Below are positions 31,792 to 40,331 of a DNA stretch of 40,997 nt, one piece after another. Origin of the DNA: Hydrogenophaga sp. A37 (GTDB lineage: Bacteria; Pseudomonadota; Gammaproteobacteria; Burkholderiales; Burkholderiaceae_C); the NCBI RefSeq assembly GCF_002001205.1, contig NZ_MUNZ01000075.1, positions 1 to 40,997 on the forward strand, given 5' to 3'. The notes below the pieces were generated by a model, which made no database searches, had not been told where the DNA came from, and saw only the letters and a program-made list of their open reading frames with translations. Positions within the stretch are counted from its first letter, which is position 1, and each line of letters opens with the position of its first letter. Both the position numbers and the translations under genes were made by a program.

Positions 31792-33465
31792 TCACATCTT
31801 TTGCGGTGCACTCACGCCCAGCACCGCCAAACCATTGTGCAATACCTGCGCGGTGGCAGCGACCAGCGCCAGGCGGGCTTTTTTCACGGCGTCGTCGTCC
31901 ACGAGGATGCGCTCGGCGTCGTAGTAGCTGTGGTAACTGGCGGCCAGCTCGCGCAGGTAGAAGGTCAGGTCGTGCGGCGCGAAGTCGCGCGCGGCGTCGC
32001 TGAGCATGGCCGGGTATTTCTCCAGCAACAGCATGAGCGCCTGCGCGGCCGGGCTGTCGAGTGGCGACAGATCAACCTCTTTCAGGGTGTCCACCTCACC
32101 GCCCCAGGCGGCGAGCACCGAACAGATGCGCGCGTGGGCGTACTGCACGTAGTACACCGGGTTGTCGTTGTTCTTCTGCACGGCCAGATCGACATCGAAG
32201 GTGTATTCGGTGTCGGGCTTGCGGCTCAGCAGGAAGAAGCGCACGGCATCCTTGCTGGTCCATTCGATCAGATCGCGCAGCGTCACGTAGCTGCCGGCGC
32301 GCTTGCTGATCTTCACCTCTTCGCCGCCGCGCACCACGCGCACCATGGTGTGCAGCACGTAGTCGGGGTAGCCTTCAGGAATGCCCACGCCCGCCGCCTG
32401 CAGGCCGGCGCGAACGCGCGCGATGGTGCCGTGGTGGTCGGTGCCCTGGATGTTGATGACCTTGGTGAAGCCGCGCTCCCACTTGCTGATGTGGTACGCC
32501 ACGTCGGGCACAAAGTAGGTGTAGCTGCCATCGCCTTTGCGCATGACCCGGTCTTTGTCGTCGCCGTAGTCGGTGGACCTGAGCCACAGTGCGCCGTCCT
32601 GCTCGTAGGTTTTGCCTGCGTCCACCAGCTTCTTCACGGCGGCGTCCACACGGCCGCTGGTGTAGAGGCTGGATTCGAGGTAGTAGTGGTCGAACTTCAC
32701 CTGGAAGGCCTGCAGGTCCAGGTCCTGTTCATGGCGCAGGTAAGCCACAGCGAACTGGCGCATGCCGTCGAGGTCGTCCACGTCGCCGCTCGCAGTGAAC
32801 TCGCGGTCGTCGGCGTGCACCGTCTTCTTGGCCAGAAAGTCGTTGGCGATGTCCTGGATGTAGTCGCCGTTGTAGGCGGCCTCGGGCCATTGTTCGTCGC
32901 CGGGCTTGAAGCCCTTGGCGCGCAGTTGGGTGCTGTTGGCCAGGGTGCCGATCTGCACGCCGGCGTCGTTGTAATAGAACTCGCGGTGCACGGCCCAGCC
33001 CTGGGTCTGGTACAGGCTGCAGATGGCGTCGCCCAGCGCGGCCTGGCGGCCGTGGCCCACGTGCAGCGGGCCGGTGGGGTTGGCCGAGACGAACTCGACC
33101 ATCAGGCGCTGGCCGTTGGCCGCTTGTTGCCCGAAGCCGGCGCCGGCCTCCAGCACTTCCCGAATCACCTGCTGTTTGGCGGCGGGCGTCAGGCGGATGT
33201 TGATGAAGCCGGGGCCGGCGATCTCGATCTCGCGGACCCAGCGCTGATAGACCGGCAGCGCCAGCAGCGCCGCCTTGAGCTGTTCGCCGACCTGGCGAGG
33301 ATTGAGCTTGAGCGGCTTGGCCAGTTGCATGGCGGCGGTCACGGCGAAATCGCCATGGGCCGCGACCTTGGGCGATTCGAAGGCGGCTTTGTCGCCGGCG
33401 CCGGGTGAGAGCTGGTCCAGCGCCTGGGCGAGGCCGGTCAGCAGTTCCTGTTTGATCTTGAGCAT
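31792..33465 (-). CDS. argS: Arginyl-tRNA synthetase
   Basis: This class I enzyme charges tRNA-Arg. The 557-aa protein has [20 protein letters not shown] (127-146), with the HIGH-equivalent HVGH at 135-138. An arginine-binding YYNDAG follows, then a DHHGTI region and the C-terminal anticodon-binding DALR-type domain ending [14 protein letters not shown]. The ATG lies 9 nt after a -10-like TAAAAT, so the 5' leader is only 2-3 nt, and no Shine-Dalgarno is present. It heads the argS-SPOR-dsbA operon and is divergent from the psiF-like gene. Confidence 0.97.
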   Translation of the reverse strand: MLKIKQELLTGLAQALDQLSPGAGDKAAFESPKVAAHGDFAVTAAMQLAKPLKLNPRQVGEQLKAALLALPVYQRWVREIEIAGPGFINIRLTPAAKQQVIREVLEAGAGFGQQAANGQRLMVEFVSANPTGPLHVGHGRQAALGDAICSLYQTQGWAVHREFYYNDAGVQIGTLANSTQLRAKGFKPGDEQWPEAAYNGDYIQDIANDFLAKKTVHADDREFTASGDVDDLDGMRQFAVAYLRHEQDLDLQAFQVKFDHYYLESSLYTSGRVDAAVKKLVDAGKTYEQDGALWLRSTDYGDDKDRVMRKGDGSYTYFVPDVAYHISKWERGFTKVINIQGTDHHGTIARVRAGLQAAGVGIPEGYPDYVLHTMVRVVRGGEEVKISKRAGSYVTLRDLIEWTSKDAVRFFLLSRKPDTEYTFDVDLAVQKNNDNPVYYVQYAHARICSVLAAWGGEVDTLKEVDLSPLDSPAAQALMLLLEKYPAMLSDAARDFAPHDLTFYLRELAASYHSYYDAERILVDDDAVKKARLALVAATAQVLHNGLAVLGVSAPQKM

Positions 33466-33474
33466 AGGGAGGGG

Positions 33475-33480
33475 ATTTTA
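33475..33480 (-). promoter_or_regulatory. argS -10 element, near-leaderless
   Basis: TAAAAT on the minus strand (5 of 6 to TATAAT) is separated from the argS ATG by CCCCTCCCT (9 nt). Start would be about 2-3 nt before the ATG. Confidence 0.5.
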
Positions 33481-33697
33481 GGCGGCGGGCCGCCCACCCC
33501 CGCCCGGGGCCAGGCCGCTCCCACGACGACCGCAGCGTCCGTGGCGTGCTCGCGACACCCGTCCGGCGGAGCGCACGCTGGTGGCCGATCCGTTCGTTGA
33601 CGCGCCGTCCTCTGCGCCGGGATGCGGTATGGTCGCGACGCCCGTTGCCGGGCAACGCTCACCCAGAGCCGCTGGGGCCTTCACGCAAGGAATTTCC

Positions 33698-34135
33698 ATG
33701 AAAAAGCGCATCACCCTGCTGGCCCTCGCCGGCGCCTTCACCATGGCCCTGGCCCAGACCGCCGCTGCCCCGGCAACGGCGCCCGCTGAGGCGGCGCCCA
33801 CGGCCCAGCAGAACCGCATGGTCAGCTGCAACCAGGAGGCCGGCGCAAAGAAGCTCGCGGGTGACCCGCGCAAGGCGTTCATGAAGTCGTGCCTGAGTGG
33901 CGAGACCGAACCCACTTCTCAGCAAAACCGCATGGTGATCTGCAACAAAGAAGCCGGTGAAAAGGCCCTCAAGGGCGATCCGCGCAAGGCCTTCATGAAG
34001 ACCTGCCTGAGCGGCGAACCCGCCGCGCCCCTCACCCAGCAAGGCAAGATGACCAGTTGCAACGCCGACGCCACCGCCAAGGCCCTGAAAGGCGACGAGC
34101 GCAAGGCTTTCATGAGCACTTGCTTGAAAGGGTAG
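33698..34135 (+). CDS. Secreted PsiF-repeat protein with three repeats
   Basis: The 145-aa protein has a signal peptide (1-20, cleavage after ALA-Q) and three consecutive PsiF repeats at 37-68, 75-106 and 114-145. Each carries two Cys 21 residues apart (C44/C65, C82/C103, C121/C142), the motif M-x-x-CN near the start, and KAFM-x-x-CL at the end. E. coli PsiF is phosphate-starvation-induced and has two repeats. Role unknown, periplasmic by inference. The DNA of the three units is visibly tandem. A Shine-Dalgarno AAGGA lies 8 nt before ATG. It is monocistronic and followed by repeat copy B. Confidence 0.88.
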   Translation: MKKRITLLALAGAFTMALAQTAAAPATAPAEAAPTAQQNRMVSCNQEAGAKKLAGDPRKAFMKSCLSGETEPTSQQNRMVICNKEAGEKALKGDPRKAFMKTCLSGEPAAPLTQQGKMTSCNADATAKALKGDERKAFMSTCLKG

Positions 34136-34142
34136 GTTCACA

Positions 34143-34308
34143 GCCCCCCACGCTCCGCCGCTGCGCGGGTCGCTGCCCACAGGGCCTGATCCGCCTTGGG
34201 GCGGCCCGGCGGCGGCTCCCCCTGCGCCGCTTCGCGGCTTCCCCCTTGGGAAAGGGGGACCGCACCAGTGGCCCGGCGAAGCCGGTTCCACGGTGTGTGC
34301 TTGGAAAG
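34143..34308 (+). repeat. Dispersed intergenic repeat, copy B
   Basis: The longest copy. It contains CCGCTGCGCGGGTCGCTGCC (from 34158), CTTGGGGCGGCCCGGCG (34195-34211), CCCCTGCGCCGCTTCGCGG, CCCTTGGGAAAGGG and GCCCGGCGAAGCCGGTTCC. The last block is shared with copy D. It separates the psiF-like gene from the convergent regulator. No coding potential. Confidence 0.7.
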
Positions 34309-34351
34309 ACACTTGCTCCGGCAAAGCAGGGCTTGGCTCAGAACCTGACGC

Positions 34352-35263
34352 TCAGTTCAGAGAAACCGGCGGCAGGCTCGCATGCGCCGCTGCTTTGACC
34401 GCCGCCGTCAGCCGCTGCGCCGACAGCGACTCGCGCTCCCAGTGTTGCCAATACAAGACCACGTCCACCGTGGCGCCGGGCAGCACGTCTTGCAGACCCG
34501 GGCGGTTGGACAAATCCTGCTCGGGCACCATGCCCCAGCCCAGCCCCAGCTCGATCGCGCGCTCGAAGGCGTCCACCGCAGGTGCGAAGTGGCGTGGGTA
34601 GTTCGGCTGTTTCAAGCCGAAGTGCTGCTCCAGAAAGGCGTCCTGCAGCGCGTCCTTGCGGTTGAAGATGATGGCCGGGTGCGCCAGCAGCTTGTGCGGT
34701 GACACGGCGCCGCGCGGCGTTCGACAGCGCTGCACCACCTCGGGTGCGGCCACGCAGCGGTAGCGCATCACGCCCAGCGGCTCGGCCACGCAGCCGCGCA
34801 TGGGCTGGGCCAGCGTGGTCACGCAGCCGATCACGTCGCCGCTCTTGAGTGCGTCGTGCGTGTGGTCCTGGTCGTCGATCACAATCTCCAGCAACGACCG
34901 GTGGCGCTGCAGCAGCGGCGCCACGCCGGGCAGGAACCAGCTCGCCACCGAATCGGCGTTGATCGCGACGCTGAGCGACTGCCAGGCCGCATCGGCGCGC
35001 GCCTCACCGCCGCCCTGCAGGCCCGCGAGCAAGTCGGCCTCCATCATCTGCAGCTGCTTCACATGCGCCACCAGGGTCTGGCCGGCTGCCGTGGCGCGCA
35101 CGGTCTTGCCGCGCACCAGCAGGCGTTGGCCCAGGTGCGCTTCCAGCGACTTGATGCGCAGCGACACCGCCGCCAGCGTGAGGTTGAGCGATTGCGCGGC
35201 CGGGCCGAAGCCGCCGTGTTCGACCACGGCGGCCAGGGCTTGCAGTTGGCGGGCGTCCAGCAT
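34352..35263 (-). CDS. argP: LysR-family regulator of ArgP/LysG type
   Basis: ArgP/LysG activates transcription of a basic amino acid exporter (ArgO/LysE) in response to arginine or lysine. The 303-aa protein starts LDARQLQALAAVVEHGGFG, then AAQSLNLTLAAVSLRIKSLEAHLGQRLLVRG (winged helix 20-51) and RATAAGQTLVAHVKQL, the ArgP subfamily pattern. The effector domain follows. The expected target, a LysE/ArgO gene, is at 40332, about 5 kb away across the ethanolamine cassette. The gene starts 43 nt after the eutC stop, and an operator-like dyad lies in that gap. Confidence 0.83.
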   Translation of the reverse strand: MLDARQLQALAAVVEHGGFGPAAQSLNLTLAAVSLRIKSLEAHLGQRLLVRGKTVRATAAGQTLVAHVKQLQMMEADLLAGLQGGGEARADAAWQSLSVAINADSVASWFLPGVAPLLQRHRSLLEIVIDDQDHTHDALKSGDVIGCVTTLAQPMRGCVAEPLGVMRYRCVAAPEVVQRCRTPRGAVSPHKLLAHPAIIFNRKDALQDAFLEQHFGLKQPNYPRHFAPAVDAFERAIELGLGWGMVPEQDLSNRPGLQDVLPGATVDVVLYWQHWERESLSAQRLTAAVKAAAHASLPPVSLN

Positions 35264-35278
35264 GGATGAGGAAAACTT

Positions 35279-35313
35279 GATCGAACCAAAGATGGTTCAG
35301 ATCAGTTTAACCA
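35279..35313. promoter_or_regulatory. Dyad operator upstream of argP
   Basis: GAACC-AAAGAT-GGTTC (35283-35298) is a perfect dyad. It extends to GATCGAACC...GGTTCAGATC with a 1-nt insertion. Next to it is CAGTTTAACCA (35303-35313), whose reverse complement matches 10 of 11 bases of TGGTTTAACTG upstream of the lysE-like gene (40243-40253). The eutC stop codon lies inside it. These are candidate ArgP sites. Confidence 0.5.
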
Positions 35314-36149
35314 GCATCCGGGGGCAGATCGGCGTTGGCAGCGGTCGGGCCCGCCACCATGGACAAGCCGCTGTGGTCTTTGAGCCCCACGCCGGTCGCG
35401 CCCAGGCGCAGGCCTTCGCCCACCAGCCAGGCCAGGCGCCGCGCCGCGGTGAGCGGGTCCTGCCCGGCGGGCCGCACGTTGGAGATGCAGTTGCGCTCGG
35501 CGTCGTGGCGGCCCACGCGTGGCGCGTGGGTGAGGTAGATGCCCACGCTGTCGGGAGAACTCAGGCCCGGACGTTCGCCCACCACCATGGCGACCATGCG
35601 CGCGCCCAGCAGTTCGCCCACTTCGTCGGCCACCGCCACACGGGCCTGGCGCACCAGCACCGGCGGGCTGAGCGTCAGGCGCCCACCCAGGGCGACGCGG
35701 ATGGCCGCCAGCAGGGGCAAGGCATGGCGCTGGATGCCCAGCGCCGAGAGGCCGTCGCCGATCACCAGCGCCAGGTCGGGCGCGGCGTGTTGCGCGCGCC
35801 AGGCCCGCAGCGCGTCCCCACTGGCGTCGTCGAGCCGACGCCCCAGATCGGGGCGCAGCAGGTATTCGGCCCGGTCGTGCGCCCGGCTGTGCAGGCACAG
35901 GGGCGCCGGCCAGCCGTCGGCCTGCAGTTGATCCGCCAGCGTGGCCAGGTCCAGCGGCAGGTGGATGGCATCGCGCGCCTGCGCATGGGCGAGCGAGAAA
36001 CCCAACACCTCACGCGTGGGCAGGCTCACGCCGACACGCCCGAGCGCGATGCGCGCGGGCGTGTAGCGCTTCAGCGACGCCCAAGGATCGGCGCCGGGGT
36101 CGATCTCGGTGCGGGCGTCGGTGGGTGCGGGTGTCTGGTCGGGCGTCAT
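35307..36149 (-). CDS. eutC: Ethanolamine ammonia-lyase small subunit
   Basis: EutC and EutB form the adenosylcobalamin-dependent lyase that splits ethanolamine into acetaldehyde and ammonia. The 280-aa protein has TPARIALGRVGVSLPTREVL (about 30-49), LVIGDGLSALGIQRHA, PVLVRQARVAVADEVGELLGARMV, GERPGLSSPDSVGIYLTH, and CISNVRP...LTAARRLAWLVGEGL near the C-terminus, all EutC signatures. The start at 36149 shares ATGA with the eutB stop. A Pro/Thr-rich N-terminal 20 residues precede the domain. There are no microcompartment genes nearby. Confidence 0.95.
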   Translation of the reverse strand: MTPDQTPAPTDARTEIDPGADPWASLKRYTPARIALGRVGVSLPTREVLGFSLAHAQARDAIHLPLDLATLADQLQADGWPAPLCLHSRAHDRAEYLLRPDLGRRLDDASGDALRAWRAQHAAPDLALVIGDGLSALGIQRHALPLLAAIRVALGGRLTLSPPVLVRQARVAVADEVGELLGARMVAMVVGERPGLSSPDSVGIYLTHAPRVGRHDAERNCISNVRPAGQDPLTAARRLAWLVGEGLRLGATGVGLKDHSGLSMVAGPTAANADLPPDAG

Positions 36150-37540
36150 GTGGGCTCCGGCAAGGTCCACAGGCGTTGTGACAGCGCGCCCTGCGCGGCG
36201 GCGGGGCGCAGGCGGCCGTCGGCCCCGGTCACACCGACGCGCTGGAGCCAAGCCTCGAATTCGGGCGCGCGCTTCAGCCCCAGCAAGTCGCGCAGCACCA
36301 GCGCGTCGTGGAAGGACGTGCTCTGGTAGTTGAGCATCACGTCGTCGGCGCCGGGCACGCCGATCATGAAGTTCAGCCCCGCGCTGGCCAGCAGCACCAT
36401 GAGGTTGTCCATGTCGTCCTGGTCGGCCTCGGCGTGGTTGGTGTAACAGATGTCGCAGCCCATGGGCAGGCCCAGCAACTTGCCGCAGAAGTGGTCTTCC
36501 AGGCCGGCGCGGATGATCTGCTTGCCGTCGTAGAGGTATTCCGGCCCGATAAAACCGACCACGGTGTTGACCAGCATGGGCCGGTAGCGCCGCGCCACCG
36601 CGTAGGCGCGGGCCTCGCAAGTCTGCTGGTCCACGCCGTGGTGGGCGTTGGCCGACAGCGCGCTGCCCTGCCCGGTCTCGAAATACATGACGTTGTCACC
36701 CACCGTGCCGCGCTTCAATGCCTGCGCGGCGGCATGGGCTTCGTCCAGCAGCGCCAGGTCGATGCCGAAGGACCGGTTGGCCGCCTCGCTGCCGGCGATG
36801 GACTGGAACACCAGGTCCACCGGCGCACCCAGGCTGATGGCCTGCAGCGTGTTGGTGACGTGGGTGAGCACGCAGCTCTGCGTGGGCACGGCACCGCGCT
36901 CGATGACCTCGGCCAGCACCTGGTTCAGGCGCACCAGATCGGGCACGCTGTCGGACACGGGGTTGATGCCGATCACCGCGTCGCCCGCGCCGTGCAGCAG
37001 GCCGTCGATCAGGCTGGCGACGATGCCGGCCGGGTCGTCGGTGGGGTGGTTGGGCTGCAAGCGCACCGCGAGGTGGCCGCGCTGACCCACGGTGTTGCGA
37101 AAGCGGGTGACCACTTCGCACTTGCGCGCCACCAGCATCAGGTCCTGGTTGCGCATGAGCTTGCTCACGGCGGCCACCATCTCGGGCGTGAGGCCCGGTG
37201 AGAGCCGCGCCAGCGCGGCGGGCGTGGCGTGGTCGCCGAGCAGCCAGTCGCGGAACCCGCCGACCGTGAGGCTGGCCACCGGCGCGAACGCGGCGTGGTG
37301 GTGGCTGTCGATGATCAGCCGCGTGACTTCGTCGGTCTCGTAGGGAATCAGGGCATCGTCCAGAAAGCGCTGCAGCGGCACGTCGGCCAGCACCCAGCGC
37401 GCGGCCACCCGTTCCTGCTCGGTGGTGGCGGCCAGCCCGGCCAGGCAGTCGCCCGAGCGCAAGGGGGTGGCTTTGGCCATCACCTCGCGCAGGCTGTCGA
37501 AGCGGTAGGTCTGCAGACCCAGCGTCGCACTCAGGTTCAC
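36146..37540 (-). CDS. eutB: Ethanolamine ammonia-lyase large subunit
   Basis: The catalytic TIM-barrel subunit of the B12-dependent lyase. The 464-aa protein has DEVTRLIIDSHH near 69-80, LQPNHPTDDPAGIVASLIDGLLHGAGDAVIGINPVSD (about 161-197), FQSIAGSEAANRSFG, YFETGQGSALSANAHHGVDQQTCEARAYAVARRY and GCDICYTNHAEADQDDMDNL. Length is normal. It follows eat by 39 nt and precedes eutC with an ATGA overlap. No eutA reactivating factor or aldehyde dehydrogenase is in the window, so cofactor recycling must come from elsewhere. Confidence 0.97.
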   Translation of the reverse strand: MNLSATLGLQTYRFDSLREVMAKATPLRSGDCLAGLAATTEQERVAARWVLADVPLQRFLDDALIPYETDEVTRLIIDSHHHAAFAPVASLTVGGFRDWLLGDHATPAALARLSPGLTPEMVAAVSKLMRNQDLMLVARKCEVVTRFRNTVGQRGHLAVRLQPNHPTDDPAGIVASLIDGLLHGAGDAVIGINPVSDSVPDLVRLNQVLAEVIERGAVPTQSCVLTHVTNTLQAISLGAPVDLVFQSIAGSEAANRSFGIDLALLDEAHAAAQALKRGTVGDNVMYFETGQGSALSANAHHGVDQQTCEARAYAVARRYRPMLVNTVVGFIGPEYLYDGKQIIRAGLEDHFCGKLLGLPMGCDICYTNHAEADQDDMDNLMVLLASAGLNFMIGVPGADDVMLNYQSTSFHDALVLRDLLGLKRAPEFEAWLQRVGVTGADGRLRPAAAQGALSQRLWTLPEPT

Positions 37541-37579
37541 GTCAGCGGCTCCTCGGTGCGTGCTGTCGCACCGTGTGGT

Positions 37580-38974
37580 TCATTCTGCCGTGGCGGCGAG
37601 CATCGCGTCGTGCGGCGCGGCATCGCGCTGCGCGGCGGTCAGGCGGAAGTAGGCGTAGCCCAGCGCCATCAGGCCCAGGAAGATCAGCGAGAGCAGCTGG
37701 TTGAAGTACACCACCGCCGCCAGACAGACCACACCGCAACCGATGGCAATCGCCGGGAACAGCGGGTAGATCGGTGCGCGGAACGGGCGGGCCAGCCCTG
37801 GTTCACTGGCGCGCAGCTTGAACAGGGACGCCATGGACATGATGTACATGACCAACGCGCCCAGCACCGCCATGGTGACGATGTTGGCCGTCAGCGGCAG
37901 GCCGCCGATGGTGACCCACTGGTCGCTGAACACGGCCGCGATGCCCACGATGCCGCCGCCGACCAGCGCATTGACCGGGGTGCGGAAACGCGGGTGGACT
38001 TTGGCGAACATCGCCGGCAGGTAGCCGGCGCGGGCCAGGGCGAACATCTGGCGCGAATAGCCCAGCACGATGCCGTGGAACGAGGCGACCAGGCCGAACA
38101 GGCCGATCCAGACCAGCATGTGCAGCCAGCCGCTGGACTCGCCCACCACCATCTTCATGGCCTGGGGCAGCGGGTCGTTGATGTTGGCCAGCTTGGACCA
38201 GTCTCCCACGCCGCCGGCCATGACCATGACCAGGAAGGCCAGCGCCACCAGCGTCAGGATGCCGGTGATGTAGGCGATGGGGATGGTGCGCGTGGGCTCC
38301 TTGGCCTCTTCGGCCGCCATGGCCGCGCCTTCGATGGCCAGGAAGAACCAGATGGCGAACGGGATGGACGCGAAGATGCCGGCCCAAGTGCCCATGCTGA
38401 AGTCGGGCGAGCCGGCCCAGCCGTTGGCGGTGAAGTTGGCCAGCGACCAGCCCGGGGCCACCACGCCAGCGAACACCAGCAACTCGATCACCGCCAGGAT
38501 GGTGACGAACAGCTCGAACGCGGCCGCGATGCCCACGCCAAGAGCGTTGAGCGCGATGAAGATCACGTAGGCGCCGACCGCCGCCCACTTCGGGTCCAGC
38601 GACGGGTACTGCACGTTCAGGTAGGCGCCGATGGCCAGCGAGATGGCCGGCGGCGCGAACACGAACTCCACCAGCGTGGCGAAGCCGGCGATGAACCCGC
38701 CGGTCGGCCCGAAGGCGCGGCGCGCATAAGCGAACGGGCCGCCGGCGTGCGGGATCGACGTCGACAGCTCGGTGAAGCTGAAGATGAAGGTGGTGTACAT
38801 CAGCGCCACGAACAGCGTGGCGACCAGGAAGCCCAGCGTGCCGGCGCTGGCCCAGCCGTAGCTCCAGCCGAAATATTCGCCGGAAATGACCAACCCGACG
38901 GCAATGCCCCAGAGGGAGAAGGTGCCCAGCACGGGCTTGAGCTCCCGGGCAACCTGTTTGGATGTGGTGGACAT
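37580..38974 (-). CDS. eat: Ethanolamine permease (APC superfamily)
   Basis: The 464-aa transporter has about twelve hydrophobic segments and the ethanolamine-permease pattern: LGTFSLWGIAVGLVISGEYFGWSYGW (about 16-41), FSFTELSTSIPHAGGPFAYARRAFGP (about 66-91), AIEGAAMAAEEAKEP, and FGLVASFHGIVLGYSRQMFALARAG. It heads the eat-eutB-eutC operon on minus. An AGAAGAG Shine-Dalgarno precedes the ATG at 38974. In-frame ATGs further upstream fall in the intergenic structured DNA and are rejected. It is divergent from the EutR-like gene. Confidence 0.93.
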   Translation of the reverse strand: MSTTSKQVARELKPVLGTFSLWGIAVGLVISGEYFGWSYGWASAGTLGFLVATLFVALMYTTFIFSFTELSTSIPHAGGPFAYARRAFGPTGGFIAGFATLVEFVFAPPAISLAIGAYLNVQYPSLDPKWAAVGAYVIFIALNALGVGIAAAFELFVTILAVIELLVFAGVVAPGWSLANFTANGWAGSPDFSMGTWAGIFASIPFAIWFFLAIEGAAMAAEEAKEPTRTIPIAYITGILTLVALAFLVMVMAGGVGDWSKLANINDPLPQAMKMVVGESSGWLHMLVWIGLFGLVASFHGIVLGYSRQMFALARAGYLPAMFAKVHPRFRTPVNALVGGGIVGIAAVFSDQWVTIGGLPLTANIVTMAVLGALVMYIMSMASLFKLRASEPGLARPFRAPIYPLFPAIAIGCGVVCLAAVVYFNQLLSLIFLGLMALGYAYFRLTAAQRDAAPHDAMLAATAE

Positions 38975-39059
38975 GGCGTGTTCTCTTCTTGAAAGGAAAT
39001 GAAGCCCGAACGGCTCGGGCGGCCCTGCCCACATCTTGGGCGGCCGCCGGCGGCGGCGG

Positions 39060-39114
39060 TATCCCGTTTGGGAAAGAGCGGCGCCAGCCAACGCGTTTTT
39101 TCCCAAACGGGATA
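39060..39114. promoter_or_regulatory. Paired dyads between eat and the EutR-like gene
   Basis: TATCCCGTTTGGGAAA (39060-39075) is exactly inverted as TTTCCCAAACGGGATA (39099-39114), with a 23-nt spacer. Each half is itself a partial palindrome, TCCC-N4-GGGA. The two centres are 39 bp apart. Location in the divergent promoter region makes these likely binding sites of the EutR-like regulator or a looping protein. A hairpin GCCCGA-ACGGC-TCGGGC (39004-39020) lies in the eat leader. Confidence 0.6.
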
Positions 39115-39144
39115 GCGGTGGGCGGGTTTCCATGGAGCTGTACA

Positions 39145-39160
39145 TGGCACGGAACTTGAT
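39145..39160 (+). promoter_or_regulatory. Sigma-54-like -24/-12 sequence upstream of the EutR-like gene
   Basis: TGGCACG-GAAC-TTGAT matches the TGGCACG-N4-TTGCW consensus except for the C at -12, which is A here. That missing base is important, so it is a weak candidate. It would start near 39171, 34 nt before the ATG at 39205. Confidence 0.25.
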
Positions 39161-39204
39161 ACACCGTCAACACTGCGGCGCCCGGCGCGCCGAAAGAGGC
39201 CTCC

Positions 39205-40230
39205 ATGCCCGCATCCGACCCCACCGATACCGCCCTCGCCTGCTTTCGCGTCAAACGCACCCGCGAGGTGGATGTGCACGCCCGCAACCTCGACGCCTGG
39301 GACCAGGACTACGTGCAAACCTCGCCGGGCGTGTTCCAGGGTCAGGTGCGCGAGCTGTTCGATGGGCCACTGCAGGCCTTCGAGGAGGTGGCCAACTGCG
39401 CCACCAGCCAGCACTGCCGCCCCTGGCAGGGCGGCGTCTGGCTGGGCCTGTCGGTGCCCGAACGGCCGGTCGACCTGCGCTTCATGGGCCGCACGGTCGG
39501 TGGCCACGAACTGATGATCTCCGACGGCAGCGAGGCCTTTGACCTGCAGGTGCCGGCCGGTCATGGCCTGTACGGCCTGGTGTTCGATCCGGGCGAACTG
39601 CGGCAGCATGTGCGCGCCCTAGATCAGGCCGAGGCCGCCCCGACGCGCAGCCCGGGTGTGCGCCTGCAGGTGCTCACCCCCACCCAGCGCTTTCGCCTGG
39701 TGGGACTGCTGCGCGAGGTGCTGCGCGGCCTGGAGGCCAACCCCGGCGCGCTGGCCCACGCCGCCAGCCGTCGCAGCCTGCGCGAAGCCCTGATGACCGT
39801 GCTGGCCGACACCCTGATGCCCGCCGACCAGGCCGACGCCGTCACCCCGCGCCAGCAGCGCCGCCAGGCGGTCGTGCGCCGGGTGCGCGAACTGATCACC
39901 GAACAGCCTCTGGAATACCTGGGCGTGGAGCGCCTGTGTTCGGAACTGCACGTCACCCGCCGCACGCTGCACAACTGCTTTCAGGACAGCCTGGGCATCA
40001 GCCCCGCGAACTACCTGCGCCTGGTGCGCCTGAACGCGGTGCGGCGCGAACTGCTCAATGCCCCGGGCGACAGGACCATCGTCGACGTGGCGGCGCGCTG
40101 GGGCTTCTGGCACATGGGCCACTTCAGCCAGGACTACAAGACCCTGTTCGGCGAACCACCTTCACACACCCGCCCCATGGCGCGAAGGTTCGACACATCA
40201 TTCGATCAATCATTTTTTAACAAATGCTAG
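39205..40230 (+). CDS. AraC-family regulator, EutR-like
   Basis: The 341-aa protein has an N-terminal domain with the pattern DAWDQDYVQTSPGVFQGQVREL (about 31-52). This is typical of EutR-type regulators, which activate eut genes with ethanolamine and B12. A C-terminal AraC DNA-binding domain covers about 225-325: LGVERLCSELHVTRRTLHNCFQDSLGISPANYLRLVRLNAVRREL (first helix-turn-helix), then VDVAARWGFWHMGHFSQDYKTLFGE (second). It is divergent from eat across 230 bp containing the paired dyads. Control of eat-eutBC is a strong inference. Confidence 0.88.
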   Translation: MPASDPTDTALACFRVKRTREVDVHARNLDAWDQDYVQTSPGVFQGQVRELFDGPLQAFEEVANCATSQHCRPWQGGVWLGLSVPERPVDLRFMGRTVGGHELMISDGSEAFDLQVPAGHGLYGLVFDPGELRQHVRALDQAEAAPTRSPGVRLQVLTPTQRFRLVGLLREVLRGLEANPGALAHAASRRSLREALMTVLADTLMPADQADAVTPRQQRRQAVVRRVRELITEQPLEYLGVERLCSELHVTRRTLHNCFQDSLGISPANYLRLVRLNAVRRELLNAPGDRTIVDVAARWGFWHMGHFSQDYKTLFGEPPSHTRPMARRFDTSFDQSFFNKC

Positions 40231-40331
40231 TTTTGATTGAAATGGTTTAACTGTTTTGGCGGCGGCGGCACACTCTGAGCCCTGACCGATGCGCCCCAGC
40301 GAGGGGCGCCGGCAAACCCCGGAACACCGCC

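Noticed and set aside
37580..38974. Extended N-terminus of eat from upstream in-frame ATGs in 38975-39145
   Set aside because: The extra residues are Arg/Pro-rich, cross the paired dyads and the hairpin, and precede the well-placed Shine-Dalgarno and conserved start.
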